Source of the DNA: an uncultured Cellulomonas sp.
GTDB lineage: Bacteria; Actinomycetota; Actinomycetes; Actinomycetales; Cellulomonadaceae
Assembly: GCF_947494015.1 (NCBI RefSeq)
Contig: NZ_CANLTL010000020.1
Span: 1 to 54,522, forward strand
DNA: 54,522 nt
Direction: 5' to 3'
The notes under the pieces are model-generated. The model was not told the DNA's origin and ran no database searches. It worked only from the letters and a program-made list of their open reading frames with translations. Shown here piece after piece: positions 48,864 to 54,522 of this stretch. Positions within the stretch are counted from its first letter, which is position 1, and the number at the start of each line of letters is the position of its first letter. The translations under genes were made by a program, and so were the position numbers.

Positions 48864-49451
48864 GTGCCGAGCGTTACCGTCGCCCGCATGGTGAGCGCGA
48901 CAACCCGATGCCGGACCTCCAGCGCCTACCGCCGGCCGATCCGGCTTCTGCAGAGGTGGTGGGTGCGCCGGTGGGCGCGAACTCGACTGCGCCGCGATGA
49001 CGCCGTGATCCTGGACACCGAGACCACGGACCTGTTCGGGCACGTGGTGCAGATCGGCATCGTCGACCTGCAGGGGCGGACCCTGATGAACACGCTCGTG
49101 CGGCCCCCTGCTGCCATCACCGACGAGGCAACCGCGATTCACGGCCTGGACGACGCCGCAGTCGCCGCGGCGCCCTCCCTGTCTGCTCTGGCGCCGGTTC
49201 TGCTCGAGTTGACCGCCGGGCGTCAGGTGCTGGCTTACAACGCGTCGTACGACCGGCAGGTGCTCGTCGACGGCCTCATCGCCGCTGGTGTCGACCCCGG
49301 ACATCTGCACGAGCGCCGGCGCTGGTCGTGCCTGATGCGGGCACGCGCGCGCCACGACGGGCTCGGGTGGGTCAAGCTAGACGGTCCTCATGACGCTCTG
49401 GGGGACTGCCGGGCCGCCCTGCAGGTGCTTCGGACGCTGGCCGCATCATGA
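48864..49451 (+). CDS. DnaQ-like 3'-5' exonuclease
   Basis: This 195-residue protein has a basic N-terminal extension of about 45 residues and a DEDDh exonuclease domain: DTETT (51-55), YNASYDRQV (about 130-138) and GPHDALGDC (about 173-181) with the His-Asp pair. It has the length of stand-alone DnaQ-like (epsilon or RNase T) proteins, which trim single-stranded ends of DNA or RNA. The GTG at 48864 follows GGAGGG; an ATG at 48888 is an alternative. It is divergent from the mod gene with about 150 bases between. Its stop overlaps ATG codons of the YdjM-like gene. Confidence 0.85.
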   Translation: MPSVTVARMVSATTRCRTSSAYRRPIRLLQRWWVRRWARTRLRRDDAVILDTETTDLFGHVVQIGIVDLQGRTLMNTLVRPPAAITDEATAIHGLDDAAVAAAPSLSALAPVLLELTAGRQVLAYNASYDRQVLVDGLIAAGVDPGHLHERRRWSCLMRARARHDGLGWVKLDGPHDALGDCRAALQVLRTLAAS

Positions 49452-49467
49452 TGGGGGCTACAACCAC

Positions 49468-50160
49468 GTGTCCTCCGGCCTGGTGGCTGGCCTGGCGACC
49501 TTCCCGCTCGCACCCGTGCAGGGGTGGGCGCCCAGCACCGCGTGGGTCCTGGTGTTCGGCGGTACCGCTCTGCTGCCCGACCTGGACAGCGCGAGTGCGA
49601 CGGCCTCGCGGACGTGGGGCTCGCTGACGGGGGCGCTCAGAACCGTGGTCGCCCTCGTGAGCCGCGGGCACCGGCAGGGCACCCACGACGCCGTGCTCGC
49701 CCCCGTCGCCGCTGCCGCCGTCGTCGCGCTGGCCAGCGCCCACCCGCTGGCGTCCGGTGTCGTCCTGGCCTTGATCATCGGCCTGACCCTGCGTGGGTTG
49801 TCCCTGACCGGGGCAGGTGCGCTCGGCGTCCTCGTGAACCTCGCGCTGTCGGCCGGCGGAGCGTGGTGGCTCATCAGCAACGGGGCCGCGCACACCGCAG
49901 GCCTGCCACTGGTCGTCGCGGGTGGCGTCCTCGTGCACATCGCCGGTGACTTCCTCACCGAAGGAGGTGTCCCAGTCCCGGTCGCGTGGCTCTTCGGTGT
50001 CGACCGCCGACTGGCACTGGGTCTGTTCCGGACCGGTCACACCGTTGAGCGAATGATCGTAGCGCCAGCGCTGACGTGTGTGGGGCTGTGGCTCGTGATT
50101 CAATGCGTACCTATTTTCGATGTGCTGGATTGGTCTAATTCTCTTATCACCACGAGTTAG
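49468..50160 (+). CDS. YdjM-like membrane-bound metal-dependent hydrolase, probable 5' frameshift
   Basis: The protein has about six membrane segments and the LLPDLDS Asp pair (near residue 33) and RGHRQGTHD (about 70-78), signatures of YdjM-type (DUF457) membrane hydrolases. In the present frame the first usable start is GTG 49468 (230 residues) with no ribosome site. The ATGATG at 49448-49453, which overlaps the exonuclease stop, is out of frame by one. Adding one G to the GGGGG run at 49453-49457 would give MMGGYNHVSSG, close to the family's usual MMGxxH start. Either a real frameshift or a homopolymer sequencing error is likely. Its role in the membrane is not known. Confidence 0.75.
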   Translation: MSSGLVAGLATFPLAPVQGWAPSTAWVLVFGGTALLPDLDSASATASRTWGSLTGALRTVVALVSRGHRQGTHDAVLAPVAAAAVVALASAHPLASGVVLALIIGLTLRGLSLTGAGALGVLVNLALSAGGAWWLISNGAAHTAGLPLVVAGGVLVHIAGDFLTEGGVPVPVAWLFGVDRRLALGLFRTGHTVERMIVAPALTCVGLWLVIQCVPIFDVLDWSNSLITTS

Positions 50161-50202
50161 CGCCACTCTAGTACGTGACTATTCCGAAAGGCACCAAAAC
50201 TG

Positions 50203-51126
50203 ATGGCGTACGGTCACTCAGCCGACGGCTACCTCGACGCCATTCGACGACTGCACTTGGCAAGGATGCAGGTCCAGCTGAGAGAGCAGGACATCGAGCA
50301 CCTTCGCCCGTGGAACTTGCTTCAGCTAGTGGGTTTTCGTTCCGAGCTGCGAGCCGCGCGCAGGGATGCCGTCGACACGGCCCTCGCGGTCGAGCGCACA
50401 TTGAGCGACAGCACGCTCACGAGAAGGGTGGCCGCCGAGGCGATCCACACCACGATAAGAGCTCACCGCGCCCACTCCCACCGACACAAGTACCACCGCG
50501 AAATCTTGGCTGAGTTGGACCATCTGGTCCGGGCCATAGCCGCTGACCTTCGCGCTCCCGGCGGGCTGCCCCTGGCATATGAGCACGTGACGCTCGACGA
50601 GATGCCGCCGGCACTCCAGGCCGAGTTGACGCTGGATCAGATTCGTCGTCACATCACCACCGCCGTCGCCCATTACGAGCAGGTGGCGGACGATCCCGTG
50701 TTGCTCACCCAGTGGCGCCGCCCCGGGCGTGATCTTGTGGTCCAGCACCAGGCCAGTGGTCTTCGCGCGCAATTCCTGCAAGTGGACTCAGGTCCCGCAG
50801 ATGTTGGCGCCATGGGCACGATCCTGTCGAAGCCTTACCGAGTGGGCTCGGTCGACCCGCAAGGTGGCCCCGATCCCAGCGGTGACAACTGGCAAAGATA
50901 CGCGGGGTTGGGAATCGGTCGACGGATCTATCTTGAGGGTGCACGGCTGATGCCCGCGATCCGGTGGCAGGCATCGGCGGCCAGCCCCCACGCCCGCGGC
51001 GTACGCGCGCACCTACACCGCCAGGACCCCTACACCTGGGCCCATTCAGGATGCGAATGGTGCTCGTCACGTCACCTTGATTGGGGGCGAACACCTCGCC
51101 AATCGTTCTCAGGCCATCCGTACTGA
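50203..51126 (+). CDS. Hypothetical protein, 307 aa, C-terminus possibly changed by IS
   Basis: No family recognised. The protein is soluble and helical in the first 180 residues, with basic pieces (RAHRAHSHRHKYHR) and a long amphipathic stretch, then a mixed region. The ATG at 50203 has GAAAGG. The last 30 residues (SGCEWCSSRHLDWGRTPRQ) run directly toward the ISL3-type fragment that starts 18 bases after the stop, so the natural C-terminus may have been lost or altered. Base composition is a little lower in GC than its neighbours. Confidence 0.65.
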   Translation: MAYGHSADGYLDAIRRLHLARMQVQLREQDIEHLRPWNLLQLVGFRSELRAARRDAVDTALAVERTLSDSTLTRRVAAEAIHTTIRAHRAHSHRHKYHREILAELDHLVRAIAADLRAPGGLPLAYEHVTLDEMPPALQAELTLDQIRRHITTAVAHYEQVADDPVLLTQWRRPGRDLVVQHQASGLRAQFLQVDSGPADVGAMGTILSKPYRVGSVDPQGGPDPSGDNWQRYAGLGIGRRIYLEGARLMPAIRWQASAASPHARGVRAHLHRQDPYTWAHSGCEWCSSRHLDWGRTPRQSFSGHPY

Positions 51127-51144
51127 CATCTGCCGAAAACGGGC

Positions 51145-51540
51145 TCATCGCGATCGAGGGTGTAGTCGGGGTCGGAAGCCGCCGGTCTCGAGCAGGCTGC
51201 GGGCGATGTAGTGAGTGAGGTTGCGGAAGCCGAGGGCGGAGCCGCGTAGGTGTTCCAGACGCCCGTTGATGGCCTCGGTGGGTCCGTTGCTCGTGCCGGG
51301 CCGGTCGAAGTAGGCCAGCACGTCGGCGGCGCGCTTCTTCAGCGTCCGCCCGAGGGTGATGACCTCGCTCAGGGCACCGGGCACGCCGGAGCTGACGCTT
51401 GCGATGAGGCGCTCCATCCGTGCTCGGCCCTTGACTCGGTCCGGGTCGCGGTAGGCGGCGATCATGCGCTGGTAGGTCGCCCAGGTGGCTTCGACCTCGA
51501 CGTGCTGGTCCTCGGCGAACAGCCATGACCTCGATGCCGC
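51145..51540 (-). pseudogene. ISL3-type transposase, C-terminal fragment
   Basis: On the minus strand about 130 codons read as the C-terminal end of an ISL3-family transposase: LFAEDQHVEVEATW, YQRMIAAYRDPDRVKGR, YFDRPGTSNGPTEAINGRLEHL, ALGFRNLTHYIARSLLETGGF. The Asn-Gly-Pro-Thr-Glu-Ala segment includes the last catalytic Glu. Upstream of about 51525 the homology stops, with unrelated codons up to 51585. The N-terminal two thirds are missing, so it cannot be active. IS end positions could not be set. Confidence 0.85.
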
Positions 51541-51752
51541 CGTGAGTCCGGTGACGCGTTGGGGTACACCCGAACGCGACACCACGCCACGGCGGCGGTG
51601 TGCCCTCTAGCGGTGAGTGGCGTGGTTCTGACGGTGTTCTGCAGCGGGTGATCCGCGCAGGGACGGCCGCATGATCATGTTGTTCGTTGGCACGGCCTGT
51701 GCGTGCACTGTCGGGTGGTTCTGGTCCTTGTGCTGGATTTCGGGGGCGGAGT

Positions 51753-52886
51753 TCAACGGTCGAGGAGCGTCACGCCGGCGTAGGCGACGGAGGCAACGAG
51801 GATCCAGGAGGCCAGCCCGAGGAGCAGGGCGCGCCCACCCGTTCGGCGCAGCGCCGGCAGGTGGATCCCGGTGCCGAGCCCGACCAGGGCTGCGACGAGC
51901 AGGACCTGCTGGAGGACCTTGACGTCGGCCAGGGCGCGGGTGGGCAGCAGGCCGGTGCTGCTCACTACGATGGCGGCCAGGAAGCCCGCGACGAAGAGCG
52001 GCAGGACGGGCGGTCGCTGTGCCTGGGCGCCGGGTGCGCCGTCGAGGACGGGCCCCGCAGCAGCGGCGCGGCGCAGGCGCCGGCTCCGTACGAGCGCCAC
52101 GCCGGTGACCAGGGGAGCGAGCAGGACCACGCGGCTGAGCTTGACGACCACTGCCGCAGTGAGGGCTCCCGGGACGCGGTCGGCCGTGGCGACGGTCTGT
52201 CCCACGTCGTGCACGCTGGCGCCGACCCAGCTGCCGAACGCGGCCGGGTCCAGGTGCAGCGGTCCCCGCAGCACCGGCAGGAGGAAGATCGCGAGGCTGC
52301 CGCAGAGCGTGACCAGCGCGATGGCGACGCTGGTGTCCTCCTCGTCGCCGTCGGCGACGGGTTCCATCGCTGCGACCGCCGAGGCTCCGCAGATGGAGAA
52401 GCCGGTGGCGATCAGCAGCGACCGGGCCCGCCCCACGCCCAGCGCACGGCCGAGCAGCTGGGTCCCGGTGAAGGTGACCGCGACCGTGACCACGACGACG
52501 GCCAACCCGCCCAGGCCCAGGGAGGCCAGCTGCGCCAGGGACAGCTGCAGACCGAGCAGGACGACGGCGATGCGCAGCAGGCGCTTGGACGCGGTCCGCG
52601 TGCCCGGGCGCAGGACGGGGCGGTGCAAGCCGCAGTTGACCAGCAGCACACCGAGCACGACCCCGGCCGTGGTGGCGTTGACGGCGGGCACGAGGGAGGC
52701 GATGCCGTAGGCCGCGGCGGTGGCCGCAGCCACGACGAGCAGCCCGGGCCACGGGGACGCACGCTCGGGGCGCGGGGCGGGACCCGTCGAGGCCGATGGA
52801 GAAGACGGCGTCACGGCGGTGCGGGGTGTGCCGGTCACGGGGGTCGAGACGTTCTCTTCGCTCACGCCGTCACTGTGGGCCGGCAT
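51753..52886 (-). CDS. yeiH: YeiH/UPF0324 family membrane protein (putative sulfate exporter)
   Basis: The 377-residue protein has a polar N-terminus of about 45 residues and around ten membrane segments. The family signature is clear: NATTAGVVLGVLLVN, LRIAVVLLGLQLSL, GFSICGASAVAA and SWVGASVHDVGQTVA. YeiH proteins are predicted anion or sulfate/sulfite exporters. The divergent LysR gene 71 bases away is the usual neighbour and regulator. The ATG at 52886 has no strong ribosome site; a GTG at 52865 is an alternative. The 210 bases between the ISL3 fragment and this gene hold no feature I recognise. Confidence 0.88.
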   Translation of the reverse strand: MPAHSDGVSEENVSTPVTGTPRTAVTPSSPSASTGPAPRPERASPWPGLLVVAAATAAAYGIASLVPAVNATTAGVVLGVLLVNCGLHRPVLRPGTRTASKRLLRIAVVLLGLQLSLAQLASLGLGGLAVVVVTVAVTFTGTQLLGRALGVGRARSLLIATGFSICGASAVAAMEPVADGDEEDTSVAIALVTLCGSLAIFLLPVLRGPLHLDPAAFGSWVGASVHDVGQTVATADRVPGALTAAVVVKLSRVVLLAPLVTGVALVRSRRLRRAAAAGPVLDGAPGAQAQRPPVLPLFVAGFLAAIVVSSTGLLPTRALADVKVLQQVLLVAALVGLGTGIHLPALRRTGGRALLLGLASWILVASVAYAGVTLLDR

Positions 52887-52957
52887 CGCCCCGAGCGGTA
52901 GCGGTGTCCTGATGATGTAGCCATCGAAGGTCTCGATGACTGCCGTAGCGTGCGGGG

Positions 52958-53920
52958 ATGGACGTCGACCTTCGTCGGGTACCGGACCTGGATTCCCTGC
53001 AGCTGCTGGTGCGGGTGGCCGAGCTGGGCAGCCTCAGCCGTGCCGGGCGTGCGCACGGCATCAGCCAGCCCGCCGCCAGTGCCCGTGTGCTCGGCCTGGA
53101 GCGCCGGGTGGGGACCGCCCTGGTGCAGCGCTCGGCCCGCGGCTCGACCCTGACCCCGGCCGGGGCGCTGGTCGTCGGCTGGGCCCGCGATGTCCTCGCG
53201 GCCGCCGCTGGACTGGGTGCGGGCATCGCGTCCCTGAACGCCGACCGCGCCAGCCGGCTGCGGGTCGCGGCGAGCATGACGGTCGCCGAGCACCTGTTGC
53301 CGGGCTGGTTGGTGCGCCTGGCCGCGGCCAGCCCGGGCACCGCTGTCAGCCTGCAGGCGATGAACTCCACCGAGGTCGCCGCCGCGGTCCTGACGGGCGA
53401 CGCCGACATCGGGTTCGTCGAGGGCCCGGACGTTCCTGCCGAGATGGAGACCAGGAGCATCGGCAGCGACCGCCTGGTCGTCGTCGTCTCTCGAGGCCAC
53501 CCGTGGACCCGGCGCCGGCACGGGATCGACGCCGCCGAGCTGGCCGGAACCCGTCTGGTGGCTCGCGAGGCGACGTCAGGCACCCGTGCCGTAGCGGAGG
53601 CGGCCCTGCGGGCCAACCTGCGGGCGGAGCGGTCCGACGGCGCACCGGGCGAGGTGGTGCTGGCCCGGCCGGTGCTGGAGCTCTCCACCACCACCGCGGT
53701 GCGCACGGCAGTCATGGAGGGCGCGGGCCCGGCAGTGCTCAGCCACCTCGCCGTCGAACAGGACGTCGCCACAGGGCGTCTGGTGGTCGTGCAGGTCGAG
53801 GGGGTGGATCTGCGGCGCACGCTGCGCGCGGTATGGCCGAGTGGCCAGCGCCCCCGGGGCCCCGCCCAGGACCTGCTCGCCATCGTAGACACGACCCCCC
53901 GGCGGGCACGAGCTCGTTGA
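52958..53920 (+). CDS. LysR family transcriptional regulator
   Basis: The 320-residue protein has the LysR winged helix (about 5-65): LQLLVRVAELGSLSRAGRAHG, ISQPAASARVLGLERRVGTALVQRSARGSTLT, and a substrate-binding domain from about 90 (LRVAASMTVAEHLLPGWLV). It is divergent from yeiH, with the promoters and its binding site in the 71-base gap, so it probably controls the exporter gene in answer to its ligand. The ATG at 52958 is the only sensible start. Length is typical. Confidence 0.9.
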   Translation: MDVDLRRVPDLDSLQLLVRVAELGSLSRAGRAHGISQPAASARVLGLERRVGTALVQRSARGSTLTPAGALVVGWARDVLAAAAGLGAGIASLNADRASRLRVAASMTVAEHLLPGWLVRLAAASPGTAVSLQAMNSTEVAAAVLTGDADIGFVEGPDVPAEMETRSIGSDRLVVVVSRGHPWTRRRHGIDAAELAGTRLVAREATSGTRAVAEAALRANLRAERSDGAPGEVVLARPVLELSTTTAVRTAVMEGAGPAVLSHLAVEQDVATGRLVVVQVEGVDLRRTLRAVWPSGQRPRGPAQDLLAIVDTTPRRARAR

Positions 53921-54137
53921 CCGCGTTCTGATCCCCGGCCACCGGGCCACCAGCCGAAGGCGCAGTCACCGCCGGTGGTGCGAGGCATGTGATGTCTCGG
54001 GGCGCCTGACCCCACCGCCCGATCACCAGCGACGTCGTCGAGGCCGCCCGCAGCACCCTCGTCATCGGCGCCGCGTAACTCCGGTAGAACCACGCCATCT
54101 ACCGCTGAAGGTCACATGTCGCCGCCGCGAGGCGGCG
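53921..54137. other. Intergenic between LysR and resolvase genes, no gene recognised
   Basis: This stretch contains no ORF that can be supported. A short plus-strand reading around 54018-54075 (ITSDVVEAARS) looks protein-like but has stops at both ends and could be transposase debris. Confidence 0.4.
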
Positions 54138-54174
54138 CCGTCGCGGTATGTCTAGTTCGACGGTTCCGCGACGG
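54138..54174. repeat. Inverted repeat upstream of the resolvase (candidate recombination site)
   Basis: CCGTCGCGG (54138-54146) and its complement CCGCGACGG (54166-54174) frame a 19-base spacer, 20 bases before the resolvase start. Serine resolvases often bind paired sites just upstream of their own gene. Size and spacing fit part of a res site, but this is not proven. Confidence 0.45.
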
Positions 54175-54194
54175 TTGTGTGCAAGGGTCTAGGG

Positions 54195-54450
54195 ATGACG
54201 CGACACATTGGGAAGCGGCTCGGGTATGCGCGGGTGTCGAGCACCGATCAGAACCTCGACCGCCAGCGCACGGCGCTGGGGGAGGTGGATCGGCTGTTCC
54301 AGGAGAAGCAGTCCGGCGCCGGGCGCGGGGCCCGGACCGCGCTGGCGGAGCTCATCGACTACGCCCGCGACGGTGACACCGTCGTGGTGTCCTCGATGGA
54401 CCGCCTCGCCCGGTCTGTCGTCGACCTCAACGCGATCGTGGCGGAGCACG
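54195..54450 (+). pseudogene. Serine resolvase, truncated by ISL3 sequence
   Basis: Translation from ATG 54195 gives the catalytic domain of a small serine recombinase: LGYARVSSTDQNLDRQ with the nucleophile Ser15, GAGRGARTALAEL and VVVSSMDRLARSVVDL. After DLNAIVAE (codon 85) the similarity ends; the frame then reads into unrelated sequence and stops at 54513-54515 (106 codons in total). The helix-turn-helix part is missing, so the protein should be inactive as a recombinase. The break coincides with the start of the ISL3-like codons at 54451. Confidence 0.8.
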
Positions 54451-54522
54451 CTGCACACCGGCTCGGACCTGCTCACCGACAAGCAGAGCGACAGGCTACG
54501 CGCGCTGTTCGTTGATGACGCT
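54451..54522 (+). pseudogene. ISL3-type transposase fragment, running off the window
   Basis: The last 24 codons in this frame read LHTGSDLLTDKQSDRLRALF and continue VDDA, the middle segment of ISL3-family transposases just before the HVEVEATW part found in the 51145-51540 fragment. It cuts the resolvase gene. It is in the opposite orientation to the first fragment. Whether a complete IS copy continues beyond the window cannot be seen. Confidence 0.7.

Noticed and set aside
51607-52752. 381-codon minus-strand frame over yeiH
   Set aside because: Shifted frame of the YeiH gene; Arg/Gly-rich with no membrane pattern, while the 51753-52886 frame carries the family signatures.
53739-54098. 119-codon minus-strand frame beyond the LysR gene
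   Set aside because: Two thirds are antisense to the LysR gene; the remainder has no ribosome site and no recognisable family.
1-54522. CRISPR array
   Set aside because: No series of regularly spaced identical repeats and no cas gene; the seven-copy motif is spread over 18 kb at irregular distances.

Overview
The window is about 54.5 kb of very GC-rich DNA with GTG starts, strong Shine-Dalgarno sites, ATGA overlaps between neighbouring genes, an Lsr2 nucleoid protein and actinobacterial-type conjugation and Tad genes. It most likely comes from an actinomycete (Actinomycetota) and most of it looks like a conjugative plasmid or a large integrative conjugative element; the genus cannot be fixed from what is visible. 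No tRNA, rRNA or CRISPR array was seen.

Layout. (1) 0.02-6.5 kb: a cluster of GC hairpins, a small Cys-rich gene on the minus strand, then a plus-strand set: MoxR-type AAA ATPase, VWA/zinc-metallopeptidase protein, two unknown proteins, an SF1 helicase, a small Cys/His protein and an LPD29-like protein. Most transcription units here are preceded by copies of one 35-bp promoter-like motif (consensus ATAGTTTTGCCGGTGTC, GTGG, then a -10), and two of the genes look leaderless. (2) 6.8-15.2 kb: Lsr2, a large nuclease-NACHT NTPase that looks like an NLR-type phage-defence gene, a helicase-associated-domain protein, a HicA-like toxin candidate, small DNA-binding proteins and unknowns. (3) 15.2-27.1 kb, minus strand: a Tcp-like (VirB4-based) conjugation operon: TcpC/VirB8, a small membrane protein, TcpE/PrgI, VirB4, VirB6, a two-domain peptidoglycan hydrolase, an FtsK/TcpA coupling ATPase, then an NrdH-like redoxin and two unknowns. 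(4) 27.3-41.1 kb, plus strand: a sigma-region-4-like protein, a repeat-bearing upstream region, ParA with a ribbon-helix-helix partner, and a tightly coupled Tad pilus operon (CpaB, TadZ-like, TadA, TadB, TadC, Flp, three TadE/F/G-type proteins) ending in a membrane LysM-SARP protein, a lipoprotein and a secreted protein. (5) 41.3-50.2 kb: small unknown genes, a DUF1643 plus nuclease-like pair, a type III restriction-modification system, a DnaQ-type exonuclease and a YdjM-like membrane hydrolase with a probable frameshift. (6) 50.2-54.5 kb: an unknown gene that ends at IS debris, two ISL3-type transposase fragments flanking a YeiH-type exporter with its divergent LysR regulator, and a resolvase cut short by the second fragment.

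How it fits together. Transfer (part 3) and partition (ParA pair) genes would move and keep the element. The Tad pilus plausibly helps attachment or mating contact. The NACHT protein, the type III R-M system and perhaps the DUF1643 pair protect the host. The first 6.5 kb, with its repeated promoters, resembles an establishment or anti-defence region, which is inference. A relaxase, a replication initiator or integrase, and a prepilin peptidase are expected but not visible, so the element probably extends beyond the window. The strongest unexplained signals are the repeated 35-bp promoter motif and the membrane-spanning LysM-SARP protein at the end of the Tad operon.
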